From: Pogostemon cablin
Lineage: Eukaryota; Streptophyta; Magnoliopsida; Lamiales; Lamiaceae
Direction: 5' to 3'
NCBI GenBank assembly: GCA_023678885.1
Contig: CM043002.1
Span: 4,110,022-4,174,021, forward strand
Length of the DNA stretch: 64,000 bases
A program made the position numbers and the translations under genes. Under the pieces are notes generated by a model that saw nothing but the letters and a program-made list of their open reading frames with translations, did not search any database and was not told the DNA's origin. Position 1 is the first letter of the stretch, and every line of letters starts with the position of its first letter. Positions 21,900 through 33,319 of the stretch are shown here, piece after piece.

Positions 21900-22764
21900 G
21901 AACACTTATTTTTTACTTTCTTTATCACTGATATGTAACTGAATTTTTTTTAATCGACAGACAAGCACCAAATACAATTTTTTTTATTTCTTTATCGTCA
22001 ACACCAATATAATTCTATTTCCTATTAGCGGACACCAACAAAAAAAATTTTCTATCGCCGGACATGTGCCAAATACAATTTTTTTTTATTTATTATCTCA
22101 ACATATCTTATATTACTCAAAGATTCTTTTTATTTTTTTAATTCCATCATCACCAAGCATATATATTCAACAAAAAGTAGTATAATATTATAATTAATTA
22201 AGGATATCACATGCTCAGTTATAAAAAATTTCTTCACAAAAAATTTCTTCGCATTACAATAATTTAGGTAATTACATGATAATTTTATATTTATGTAATG
22301 TCCAATTTTAAATAAGATATATTGATAAAAAAAAATAAAAAATAAAAAAAGATAATTATAATGGTTGCATATTTACAAATATAACAAATCCATTATTTAA
22401 TTTAATCAAGAACGAATATAACAAATCCATTATTTAAATTAATCAAGTTTAAATTATACATTTTTAACAAATCCATTATTCTTTTTTGTTATTTCTTTAT
22501 TGTTGTACATACATCAATATATTGTGAGAGGTGTGTGTGCTTGTAGAAATTGGATTGTTATGCGTTGAAGTTGATAGCATGCGAATATATTCAGTTAACA
22601 TCAATGGTTGTCAGCGGACATGCTGCAATTTTGAATCAGCGGACATGAGATTTTTTATTTTTTGTACAGCGGACAGCAATTTTTTTTTGGTGGACATGAC
22701 ATTTCTTTTTCAAGCGGACATGGCAGACACATCCTTAATTAAAATAATTAAATATTTTTATCAC

Positions 22765-22768
<4 letters not shown>

Positions 22769-22832
<64 letters not shown>
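22769..22832. repeat. (TA)n microsatellite
   Basis: A TA tract of about 64 bp within the Mutator-like element, directly before a CCGGACATGCAT copy of the array motif. Confidence 0.96.
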
Positions 22833-22834
<2 letters not shown>

Positions 22835-22954
22835 CCGGACATGCATATATATTATTAATAAAATGTATATTACAAGATTTAGAATTTTTCCCATTACAGG
22901 ACATGCATATATATTACAGTAATTTTTTTTAAGAAGATAGGAAGTTATTAAGTG

Positions 22955-23350
22955 TGTGTCCACAAATAAAAAAAACTCAATAAAATTAGAAAAAAGGAAA
23001 GAAAAAGAGAAAATAGGTGGTGTCCGCTGAGAGAAAAAGATTGGAGAAAAAGGGGAATTATTGAGGCGTGTCCGCCAATTTAAAAAAAAATCATTTACAT
23101 TTTATTTATTTATTTATTTTAAAAAGAGAGGCGTCAAAAGAGAAAATGGGTTGTGTCCATCGAAAGAAAATTGGAGAAAAAGGGAATTAAGGCGTGTCCG
23201 CCAATTTTTTTTTTTAAAATAAACTCATTTACATTTTTTTTAAATTTCTATCAACGGTCATGGACATAAAATATTATTTATTATCACAGTAATTGAATAA
23301 AAAATATTACACATGTCCACAGAGAAATCTCATATATGTGTCCGATGTGG
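22955..23350 (-). repeat. GGCGGACATG-like motifs, inverted orientation
   Basis: The same motif appears reversed as GTGTCCGC or GTGTCC at about 22956, 23023, 23070, 23153, 23196, 23313 and 23339. The orientation switch lies near 22930, after the last plus-strand copy. Opposing arrays toward the two ends recall subterminal transposase-binding repeats. Confidence 0.82.
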
Positions 23351-24020
23351 ATTTAAATTGAAAATCTCATTTAATATTACTTCATGTGATTTTTGATTAA
23401 GCAAAAGTACATTCTGACACAAGAATGTAATTCATTTACAGTACTTCTCATTCTCATTACCAACATATGGGCCATCTTTAAGGGTATTTATGGCATTATA
23501 TTTAAAAACTGAGCAAATTAAATGTAATGTAAAAGGTAGGGCAATAAAAAATGGGCAAATATTGCCATTTCCCTAATTTAATCACCTTAGTATTGTAGTG
23601 GTGCCTTGGTGGTTAAGTGCTCTTCCAAGTGGGCTTAATTGGATTGAAATGCTCATGGGCCATTTTTCAACTATAGTCTATAATATATGATATATGGCCA
23701 TGGGCTTCAATATATTAGTTGGGCTACGGTAAGTGAATGGGCTGGGCTGCACAAAAGCCAGTTGAAAATTTTAGCTTGCGTGCCTTTTCCGTTTTTGCCC
23801 GTATTTGCTCGTTTGAACTCTAAATTAATACCCATTTTTTCTCCATGCCTTCATAATGGCCTAACGAATCCCATTTAAACACTAAATCCTGCAATTTTCA
23901 TCAAAACCCCAATCTTCACAAAAATAAAGAAATTAAATAAATTAATTACTAAAATAACCTTAATTATATAAAAACTAACTAAAAATGAACCATATTTTCT
24001 AGTAATTGTTTATGCTCATC

Positions 24021-24530
24021 AACTCTCTTGTGTAACAGTTATATGTAACACAGGTCAACACATTATTAAAATATTTTTATTATATGGACAAGTCTTGCAT
24101 GAGACCGTCTCACGTGAGACCATGTTACACCTTTTAAATTAGTTATCACTTTCGCTATTAAATGTCATCACTTTTCATTTATACTATAAATTGTTCATGA
24201 AATAACATTATCATTTTTCATTAATTGAGTATCACTTTTTATTATAAATATTATTACTTTTTATTCGTCTCGCGTAAGCCCTTACGTGAGACAGTCTCAC
24301 ACAAGTCTTTGTCTTATTATATACGTAAAGTATGTTTATTGAAAGATAAAGTATGCTTGTAGTAAATCATATTATAACACGTTAAAATCAAGTTTAAAAA
24401 CATTATTTATAATACTTTAGAAAAAGATGTTTTAACTATCAATAATCATATTTTAACTATATAACAACAATATTTTAACGTCTCACAAACCGTTTCAGAT
24501 AAATATCATTTCACAAGAGATTTTGTCCAT
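24021..24530. mobile_element. MITE of the 33948-34217 family, interrupted
   Basis: The left part (CTCTTGTGTAAC .. ACACATTATTAAAATAT) and the right part (GTAAAGTATG .. ACGTCTCACAAACCG .. CACAAGAGATTTTGTCC) align to the uninterrupted relative at 33948-34217. The short element at 24086-24313 sits between them. Confidence 0.65.
24077..24322. mobile_element. Short Mutator-type MITE with 9-bp target duplication
   Basis: The element spans 24086-24313, from GGACAAGTCTTGCATGAGAC to CTCACACAAGTCTTTGTC, with terminal inverted repeats of about 30 bp. TTATTATAT on the left (24077-24085) is repeated on the right (24314-24322). The related copy at 3560-4006 carries a nested Stowaway-like insert that this copy lacks. 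It is non-coding. Confidence 0.8.
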
Positions 24531-25996
24531 TTTAAAGTTAATTAAAGTAGGTTTTACAAATTTGTTGAGTCTAAATGGTTAACTCAATAACAAATTAATT
24601 AGTCAGAGTCCGGATTGTTTGGTATATTTGGTTTCAATTATGTTGAGTAGAAATTTGACTAGAATTATAGGAAGAGGTTTCAGTCGAGGCAAGAGTTAAA
24701 ACATTCTCTTTTTAAGATAAAATTATCTCATTCTTGTGTATGTATTTTGAACTCGCTTTAGAGTATGACGACTTAAGAATAGAATTGTTATGACAATTAA
24801 TTTTCATTTGACTAGATTGAAGTGTTGAAGAAGTATGTTGTGTTACCACTTGTGTGTCAATTTATGTTTGTGTTTTAAGTGTTTTTCAAGTGTGAATTAT
24901 ACGAAAGAGTGTGTTTATGTTAATGGGAGTATCTATTTAGACTATTTATATAGATTTTAAGCTATATCTTCATGAATATATAATGCAATTTTTGGAGTGG
25001 TTTTTTAAATTAAATTCAAGCATCTCTTTATAAAAGACATTATCTCTTCATAGAGACACTTTAATTTAATAGAAAATATTTTAAGTAACTTTTTCATTCA
25101 CCCTTAATTTTCAGCATGACTCAATATATATAATTAATAACGGCATTTCACCTCATATTCCAAATCATTTTTTAATTAAATTGTTACACCCTAAAAATGA
25201 TAATTAAAACATTACACTTGACATCAATAAAGAGAATTGAGTATGTGTGACATCAATTTAAAAAATACAATAGAAAATTAGAGGGAAAATTATAATTATA
25301 AGACATAATTTAGGGGTGTTCGCATTTTTAGGACACTATATTCTCGGGATGACAATTATTAAACATTATATCTTAATTTTTGCAATTAAAGGACGATTTT
25401 GGCCCACATTGAAAATTTCAGGCCTAATTTATTATCATTTAACAAGTATCAAAGTCGGGACATATTTCTCTCTATAAATTTAAACTTTTTAGATGAAGTA
25501 ATTAACAGTATTCAGAAGTATAATTGTTTTTTTCAACCCATAAATGACAAGAGGGTGCACGTTATCATCCCTATTCCACTAGAGACTAGCTAAGCAATGT
25601 TTTCGGATGATGATATTTTAGCCAACTCCACAAAGTGAGATAAAAGTCATAGTTAATTCGTTATTATGTTATGTTTTACATATTTTGGATATGCAATATA
25701 ATGAGTGTATTTACAGATAAAGAATAATTATTACTAAACAAGAAGCTTCCAAATAAGCATATTTTCAGTTGCAGATTGTATTCAATTTAATTTAATTCAT
25801 TTAAACAAATGATGAACGTACCATTGAAAAGATTCACAGGGCTTCAGCTAACTGAACTGAACAGCCATCAAGAAATTATGCTTGACGAAACTAGAATAGA
25901 CAGTTTCCTTTTGAAAACCTGTAAAATTGTACATAAAATATGTGAAGATGAATGTGGGACGGAATAAAAAGATGAATTCAACATAAATCAACATAA
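24531..25996. other. AT-rich intergenic DNA
   Basis: It lies between the nested MITEs and the 3' end of the phosphatase gene. One open frame at 25399-25593 has no family resemblance. The last few hundred bases probably include the phosphatase 3' UTR. Confidence 0.4.
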
Positions 25997-28900
25997 CTAA
26001 CTAAGCATTACCAATCTAAATTGCTCCAACTCTTCCCCTACAAACTCATTGAAATCCACACCTAATTGTTGTATAATGGTGGCTAAAGGTTGTATGGTGC
26101 CACTCGATTGCTTTCTTGCCTCATCCTCGCTAAATACCTGAAAATTATGCAAATAATTAAAAATCTAAGTCAAAATATACATTTTACCCATTTTTTTCTA
26201 AACATTTCCAAGGACACACGAAAAAGATCGTAAATGATTAAATAAATTATGTGCTGTGAGAAAAAAAAAAAAAAAGCTAAGCACACAGGAAAATAATCAG
26301 ACTAATAGGAATGCAGTTGCTTGAGACTAACTCCACTAAGCACATGCTTTTCATAAGTGAAGAAATAAAACAAATCAACAAATCCCTCATACCAGTTTCA
26401 TTATCAATACATTGTCATTCTATTTCATTGGGCTCTTAAACGTTTCATTTATCACAAGGCCAACATAGTATGATATCAACATCTCTAGATTCTCATTTTT
26501 CCGAACAAGACTTCCCCCCTTGAGTAACTTATATCCACCAGGGAGCCATCACATGAAACAACAGCTGCAGTCTGAGGGCCTACTCCTACAGTCCAGCGAG
26601 ATCCATCATCAAACTTGATCCGTTGTCTGCTTAGTAAGTCTCTAACAATACTAATGGCAAACATAAGTATGATATCAATGTTCCCTGTATCTTAATGTGC
26701 TCCAACAAGAGTCCCTTACTTGCGTCTTCTATGTCCATTAAGAAGTCATATCATGTGGACTTCTGAGACATTGTTTCAGTCTCATTACACAAATTACAAG
26801 TCTCATAACACATATATTACAAGTTTTCACAAAATTAAACACTAAAAATCTACCCAAAAGGTTGTTACCAGACCAATCCCGTGATTAGCAGTGAAGTGAA
26901 GTGATTTTCAAATCACGGAGGATTATTGTGATTTTATTCAAACTACAGGGTATGTTCAGTAATTAAGACAAATTTCAAGAAGAAATATGGAATAATTATT
27001 CAAACAACAGAGTTAAATTAAGTAATTTGAAAAACCTCAAGAAGGTTAATGTTAATTTACCAAGATTCTTTATGTATTTCAAAACTTTGAAAACTCCTCA
27101 TGATCGTAAACTTATAACTTATGTAATTCTCATGGTAATCCTGAAGTCCTGGTCACGGTTTCTAATCAAAATACATAATATAAGCCTCATAACGTCATCA
27201 TGCTTCACAAAGTGATGTATGGAACACGCTCCACAGATTTAATAAACCAACCTATTAATACTTTGTTTTATACAAAAATCATTCTCAGTAGAAACAAGTC
27301 TATTTATTAAATACAACTAAATTATTTACATTTTGCTGGTCAATCATCTTCTCAATTTTCAGTGCTATAATAAAGAAAGAAGGCAAACATAAAAGGATGA
27401 CAAGAGATAAGAAAAAAACAGCGCTATAATAGGGAAAAAAAGGTAAATTGCAAACCTAACTTGGAATGATACATCACTCCCCTGTTTAGCATATGTTCCT
27501 ACCATTTGCCCAATAATTTCCCAAACAACCAAGAAAATATGACAAGGTAATGAAAAACTGTAAATTCAGGAGATAAAAGTAAAGGTGGCATATTAGTGAA
27601 CAAGAAAATAAAGGATGGGTAGACCACAAGTGTTCAGAAAGATTCTTCAACAAAATGAAGAGAACTATAAAAGTTCAAATGAGCCTAGCCCAGAAAAAAT
27701 GGTAAAGCCCGTAGACCTTCATGGAAGCCCAATTAGAATGGTCTTGTATGGGAAAGGCTCCTGAAAATTGGTCTTATCATGTACCTTTACTATCTTGACT
27801 AGAATATAAGGAATGATCTTCTTGAATATGTGCAGTATGTGGACACAACTCATCCAAGTAACAAAAAGGGAAGAATCTATCTTTTAAACTCAAAAAAAGA
27901 GACTAAGGCAGTCAAGTTTTTCACCACCACACTGTTGTCTGTCAGGATTGAATTAAACCACTATCATAAAAAATCTCCTGCTGCGACACATCTCAAAGGC
28001 CATTTCACTATCCTCACCAGAAGATGGTATGATGAGGTAGCTTCAAACTTATAAAAGCACCAATGGTTTTATCTAATGATCTAACTTTCTTAACCTTTTG
28101 AATTGCTGTTTGGCTGCTGCACATCCAACAATCAAATTTATGAATATTAACAGAATATCCAGATTTGTCTTCAGATTCGAGAATCATGTAGATCTTAAAG
28201 AGAACATTAAGCCCTCCTTTGTGAAACATATAATACAAAAAAGAAACTTCAATTATAATGAATCAGATCTCTACATCCATATATGTAATGACGATTAATA
28301 GATCATTCATCATATCCATTTTTTATGTACAATAGGGATTACCTCCCAATTCCCATATGCTACCATTTAAACTTTCACATAAGAAGTCAAAACACATACT
28401 ATTAAATGTAATAAAGGATAGCCGGCGTATTATGGAGACCAAACTTACCAATTTGATACCTTCAGGGGTTTCTTTAAATTCCATGAATTGAAAATTCACT
28501 GGAAGAGATTGCTGCACTGCACAAGATACCCGCATAATTGTGCAAAGAATTCTGAATTTCTTCTTAACCTAACAATCAAGAAAATTGATAAACAATAGCA
28601 TATAACACAACCAAAAATTGATTTTTTATAATTTACAAAGATTTAGATACCTCTTTAGCAGATCCCTCAAGAACATCATTTTTTGGGAATTTTTTTCTAT
28701 GATATCTCACTAGCAATGCAATCACCTGAAAGCTTGATCTGTCACTAACATTAAAAGACTGACAAAAGAGTATAGTAAAGTAGAAATCCCAATTTACAAA
28801 GAGGGAATGTACCTTAATCTCTTCCTTTGTGTAACCATGGAGCTCATTCCCATTCTGCAATGAAACATTGCCAAAATTAGCAAGCTAAACAAATCCAATC

Positions 28901-30561
28901 TACTAAAACATTTACATTTCACAGTGTATCATGAAAACTAAAATGCATAAATTTTATATCCGATATAGACAGAGTTCAGTACTACAAAGAATAAAACATT
29001 GCTTTAAATTTGAGCAACAAATTATCACTGTTGGTTCAACACAACTAAGAAGACTGAAGGTCACAGCCATCAAGATATTCTTTATATAGTAGAATGCTAT
29101 TCAGAATAAATTTTTGTAGAGTTCCCCCAAGCCTTAAGATAAACTAAAACACAGCGAAAATGAAGTACAATGTGTATACCATTATCACGTGATAAGACTG
29201 CTTGTGATAACCCTTTTTGCCAGTATACAAGCCAATATTATGTATCAAACAAGCAGCACCGAGGCATTCAAGATCCCTGCCATCCAATGATACTGAAAGA
29301 TCATTATCATCCTTGTCACCACTGTGTATTCCATTCAATTTCCTCACACCTTCAAAAACCTCCTGCATAATTCAAGCTTATAAACAATAGGATAGGAGAT
29401 CATACACCGAAAATCTATTTAATTTATTCTCACTCTTGCAATGTCCGCACACATCATAGCAGCTTTCATCCTCTTCTTGTTATTAAACCTTGAAGACAGC
29501 CTAATAACAGACCTCCATCGTGCATTTGCATTCAAATCAAACCCCTGGAAAACATCCCCTATCATCTCCGTAATCACTCCTTCGCCTAATGCATACCCTG
29601 AGACTTGCATCTCCTCAATCCCAACCCTCTCAAATATCTCATCAAGTAAAACAGTTCCTGCAATAATAAACGGAGCTCTCCTCTTAAAAAACTCCATCCT
29701 TTTAAGCCTCCACTCCATTTCCTTTTCATAACCACACAAACTCTCCACCAAAAACCCCAACTCACCCCTAGTGAATCCCCACTCCCTTTTAACAAATTCC
29801 TCAAGCACACCCACATTTTTTTCTACCTTACACGCGTAACCTCTACATACTGCCTTTTCAATAGCCTTTATTGTGCCAGATGAACCTATCACATTATCTA
29901 ATTTGAACTCATGAATCTCCTCGATCAAGCTTGATGTTTCTAATTCATTTCGAATACGCTCCCGCATTTTCCCAACATCCGTAAATTCCTCGGTTAAAGT
30001 CACATGCCCTAATCTCAATGATTTAGAAAACAAAACCTTCCCCTTAAATCCCACGGTGAACTCAGTAGAGCCGCCGCCAATATCAATCGTGAGAATCGTA
30101 GAGCTGAAAACAGGGAAGAACTGTAGAACTCCGAGGTAAATGAGGCGGGCCTCTTCGTCGCCGGAGATAATTTCTACGTGAAGGCCTAGGGTTTTTTTAA
30201 CTGATTCAATAAATTGGGGATTGTTGGAAGCTTCGCGAACAGCTGACGTGGCGACGAGGCGAAGGTGGGAAGTGTGAAGGGGGTTGGACTGAATGTGATG
30301 CTGGAAATTTCGAAGGGCGGAGATTGCGCGATCAATCGAGGCATCGGAGATGGCGGTGGCGGTGGAGGAGGTGGTGGTGTCGAGGCCGAGTAGAACCGGT
30401 TCTTTCACGCGGTTGACGGTGAGGAATCGTCCAGAAGATGGGTCGATACGAACGGTTGTGAGTTTGCAAGAGTTTGTGCCCATGTCCACGGCGGCGAAAA
30501 GGTTGTCGTCGGTGGTTGCCGCCACGGTGGTGGTTGATGGTATTGAGGAACCGGTAGACAT
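25997..30561 (-). CDS. Ppx/GppA family phosphatase (exopolyphosphatase-like), six exons
   Basis: The exons on the minus strand are 30561-29434, 29362-29180, 28854-28813, 28725-28651, 28568-28449 and 26137-25997, all with GT..AG borders and phase 0, giving 562 residues. The N-terminal ASKHA-type domain shows AAVDMGTNSCKL (phosphate-binding loop 1), SAVREASN, the glutamate-bearing GDEEARLIYLG where the family's catalytic Glu lies, IDIGGGSTEF (loop 2) and GSSGTIKA (nucleotide/phosphate site). Exon 2 holds an HD-like segment, CLGAACLIHNIG, with Asn where HD enzymes have Asp. The family hydrolyses polyphosphate or pppGpp; which substrate this one uses cannot be read from sequence. No obvious transit peptide is present. 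The ATG at 30561 is the first in frame. Intron 5 is 2.3 kb. The last exon rests on a clean acceptor and an ELEQF tail, and is somewhat less certain than the others. Confidence 0.9.
26138..28448 (-). other. Long intron 5 of the phosphatase gene
   Basis: It is AT-rich, without an obvious complete transposon. It includes an open minus-strand segment at about 26530-26650 that looks like coding sequence (see findings). The rest has no recognisable content. Confidence 0.5.
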
Positions 30562-30680
30562 TTTTGACAACGCAAAATAACTAAAGAACCGGTTTTCTTA
30601 TTTATAATTTGAGAACTAAAGATTAAAGAATCACAAAAACCTGCGCTTGTCAAATGTCTTAATTTCACATTATCTTTATC

Positions 30681-30702
30681 TTATATATATATATATATAT
30701 AT
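30681..30702 (-). promoter_or_regulatory. TA tract upstream of the phosphatase start, possible TATA region
   Basis: The run TTATATATATATATATATATAT lies 120-140 bp upstream of the ATG at 30561. That is a plausible distance for a TATA element plus a short 5' UTR, but it may simply be a microsatellite. Confidence 0.35.
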
Positions 30703-31740
30703 TATGAAACTAACGTTGTATTATACTTATTTTTATAATTAAATCTTCCGTGTTAAAAAGTTAATATATATTTATATATATTTACTTATTTGAAAAAATC
30801 TTGACTCGTATTATTTTTTTTAAATGTTATTTTATAATATAATAATATAATTAAAAATTATTTATTACTCCTCTTATTTCTCTAAAAAATGTGCAATCTA
30901 GGGTCAATTTTCTCTTTTTGTTGTATATGCATATAGCTGCTAGTATTACATTTTTTTCATTATATTTAAGTATAACTATGATCAAAGTATATAACTCTTA
31001 GTAATAAATAAATAAATTCTTAATTTTACTGGTTGTTTAAAATAAATTTCAATTATATATAAAAAAATCTCAATTTATTTTTTATTTTCTATATATAATT
31101 TGATTTGATACTAATTAATTTATTTATATCGAATGATTTATTTATTAATTGTAACTATCCTAAATAAATAGTTAGACCGTGAACACGTTAGCAAAAAAGA
31201 CTTTGCTATACTATATTTGATTAATATATACATATACTAGTATGAATCCCGTGTAACACACGGATTATAAAGTTACCATTTAAAAAATATATAATTTAAA
31301 TCTAAATAACTATTTATTCAACAATTTTAAAAAATATAATTTATGTTTAATATAACAAATTATTCAATTATAATTTAATATTTATAAGTTATATTGAAGA
31401 GTAAAATTCAGTTTATATACACTCAAATGTGAATTTAATCTCGTTGATAAAAGCTTAATTTTGTTGTTAAATTGATTTACTAAAAAAATTATAGATTTGG
31501 TTTTTCAAATTTTGTTATGATTGTTGTTTCAGAATTAAATTAATAAGAAAAATAAAATATGTTAATTTAATCATTGAAAAAAATTATAATAAAATTTATT
31601 AATAAAAAATAAAAAAATAAATTCAATATAAACTAATTCGATGAAATAAAGAAAAAAGAAATAAATTTTAAAAACAATTTAAAAAATTATAATATTAACT
31701 ATGGAAAAAATAAATAATGTAAATATATAAAAAATTAAAG
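30703..31740. other. AT-rich gap, no gene seen
   Basis: This is very AT-rich intergenic DNA upstream of the phosphatase gene. No coding signal or delimitable repeat is seen. Confidence 0.4.
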
Positions 31741-32154
31741 AGTGTATATTGGGTGCGCCGGGGTGCAAGGGTGCACGCATATGTTTATGACTTTTTATTC
31801 TATTTTGTATATATGTTATTCTATTTTGTATATATGTTTTGTAATAATTGTATACTTTTTTCATACTAAGTTTTTCATTAAAAAACTAACATCCATATGT
31901 GTATAATTTTTTATTCAATAGTGTATACATGTTTTTTAATAATTATATATTTTTTACACTCAATTTTTCATTAAAAACACTAACAATTAAATTGTATACT
32001 CCCTCCGTCTCACCTTAATGGTTACGCTTCATTTGTAAATTACAAAGGAAGCGTAATCATGAGGGCTGGACGGAGGGAGTATATTTTTGCTTATAATTAT
32101 ATATGTTTTTATTTATATTTATATATGGGTGCACCCTATCTTAGGGTGTACACT
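31741..32154 (+). mobile_element. TGCACCC-type MITE, copy A
   Basis: It starts AGTGTATATTGGGTGCGCCG and ends GGGTGTACACT, with inverted ends rich in GGGTGC/GCACCC. Related copies are at 34372-34703 (inverted) and 62358-64000. It carries a small Stowaway-like insert at 31999-32079. The target duplication is unclear. Confidence 0.75.
31999..32079. mobile_element. 81-bp Stowaway-like hairpin MITE nested in copy A
   Basis: It begins CTCCCTCCGTC and ends GACGGAGGGAG, flanked by TA (31997-31998, 32080-32081). The inner stem pairs ATGGTTACGCTTC with GAAGCGTAATCAT, so the whole element can fold as a hairpin. The uninterrupted sequence is present in copy B. Confidence 0.88.
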
Positions 32155-32816
32155 ATAATTAGCCAAAATTAAAATATCGATGAATAATTTATGTGAACGA
32201 ATGAATAAATAGTCTTATTATAAATCAATTTTTTTTATTTTTTATGTTTCTAAATAAGATTTAATTGAATTTTTATTTGATCTAATCTAATCATATAAAT
32301 ATTCGGATCTTCAAGAAAATTTATATGAAAATTTATGTATTTATCACGGTAATTATTAAAATTAAAATTATTTCAAGTGACGAAACATCATTAAAATTTA
32401 AAATTTCACAAATACTTGTGTAAATCGAATTTACATACGTTTATAATACACATAAATTGTTACTCATCTAAATAAAAAAAATGCTCTTCAAATTCTTGTA
32501 AATCCTGATTTTTCAATTACTCTTAGTACATAAAAAATTACTCTTTAGAGACATGAATTATTACTCTTGTGTATAAAAATTATTACTCTTCAAATAGTAA
32601 TTTTTTTATAAACTAAAGAGAATTTTAAAAAATAGGATTTACATGTAAACTCGGTTTACATGAGACTCACCCTTAGAATTTTTAGTAAATTTAACCATGT
32701 AAAAAATTTAATAATGTAAAAAAAAATCAAAAGATTAAAAATTAAAAAATAAATTAAAACAAAAAAATTAAATAAATAGAAAAATAATCTAAATAGAAAT
32801 AAAAAAAATAATGGAA
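32155..32816. other. AT-rich gap
   Basis: It is AT-rich. Bases 32515-32600 contain a few ATTACTCTT repeats resembling the GAGTAA arrays at 35860 and 60280 on the opposite strand. No gene is seen. Confidence 0.4.
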
Positions 32817-33319
32817 TAATTACTAATAGGTACATACTTTGTACCCATAATTACTATAAGATACATTGATTTAAAATAATTACTCTCACATACAAAATAT
32901 TAAAGTAAAATACCAAATATAACCCTAAACTCATACACTTTTTAACCACAACCCCTAAACCCCCACCCATCGCCGGCCGGTCACGTACCACTGTCGGACC
33001 GTCGGCCAGCCGCCGGAATTCTGTCTGATCGCCGCCATCCGGTCGCCAAAGCTCCGCCAGACTACCACCGGAAAATTGCCGTCGCCGCCGGAGCTTCGCC
33101 GGCTGGTCGCCGGACCACCCCACTTTTTTGCTGCACACATTTTTTTTACTGCACACACTTTTGCTGCACACGAACTTTTGCTGCACACAACATTTTTGTG
33201 CAGCACATTGTAGGGGTAATATTGAAATATCACTATATATTTTTGTAATTAGTAGTAATATTTTTCTATGTTTGTATCTCATAGTAATAAGAGTTTTTTT
33301 GCGTACCTAGTAGTAATCC
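32817..33319. mobile_element. Small TIR element with a GC-rich core
   Basis: The left ATTACTAATAGGTAC.. and AATTACTATAAGATACA match the reverse complement of the right end (ATTACTACTAGGTAC.., TATTACTATGAGATACA), giving inverted repeats of about 50 bp. The core 32940-33120 is unusually GC-rich (CCGCCGG-type). It is followed by four or five TTTTGCTGCACACA units at 33122-33210. No protein is recognisable and no target duplication is resolved. Confidence 0.6.
33122..33210. repeat. Short tandem array of TTTTGCTGCACACA units
   Basis: Units of 18-22 bp are repeated about four times, the last followed by an inverted TGTGCAGCA. Confidence 0.75.

Larger units (their letters stand above)
20352..22910 (+). 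repeat. Interspersed array of about 35 GGCGGACATG-like motifs, plus orientation
   Basis: The core GGACA(T/C) preceded by (G/C)GC or (T/G)GG recurs, for example near 20442, 20471, 20554, 20750, 20882, 21142, 21371, 21413, 21452, 21478, 21553, 21634, 21701, 22027, 22055, 22614, 22639, 22668, 22713, 22834 and 22896. Several copies continue as CACCAACA or CATGCCCCAAACAAGATAAT. Spacing varies from about 25 to over 100 bp, and the filler is AT-rich. It is neither a plain tandem repeat nor coding. Confidence 0.88.
19915..23582. mobile_element. Mutator-like element with 9-bp target duplication
   Basis: The element spans 19924-23573 (3650 bp), starts GGGATAACACTTAAAATGCC and ends GCCATTTCCC. It is bounded by a perfect 9-bp duplication, TAATTTAAT, at 19915-19923 and 23574-23582, the Mutator-superfamily length. 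The terminal inverted repeats are similar but diverged (both begin GGGA and share GCC..CATTT). No transposase is recognisable in any frame. The interior is dominated by irregularly spaced copies of a GGCGGACATG-like motif plus three long TA microsatellites. It is non-autonomous and of unknown origin. Confidence 0.82.

Noticed and set aside
20352..23350. CRISPR-like array
   Set aside because: The repeat is short and degenerate, spacing is irregular, and the DNA is a plant nuclear genome with no cas genes.
23595..23640. SINE head (GTGGTGCCTTGGTGGTTAAG looks A-box-like)
   Set aside because: No B-box at the right distance and no poly-A or T tail; the match is too weak.
25399..25593. 64-codon frame downstream of the phosphatase gene
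   Set aside because: It has no family resemblance and AT-rich codon use typical of chance frames here.
31999..32079. microRNA precursor
   Set aside because: Terminal CTCCCTCCGTC and the TA flanks identify it as a Stowaway-like MITE; nothing indicates precise miRNA processing.
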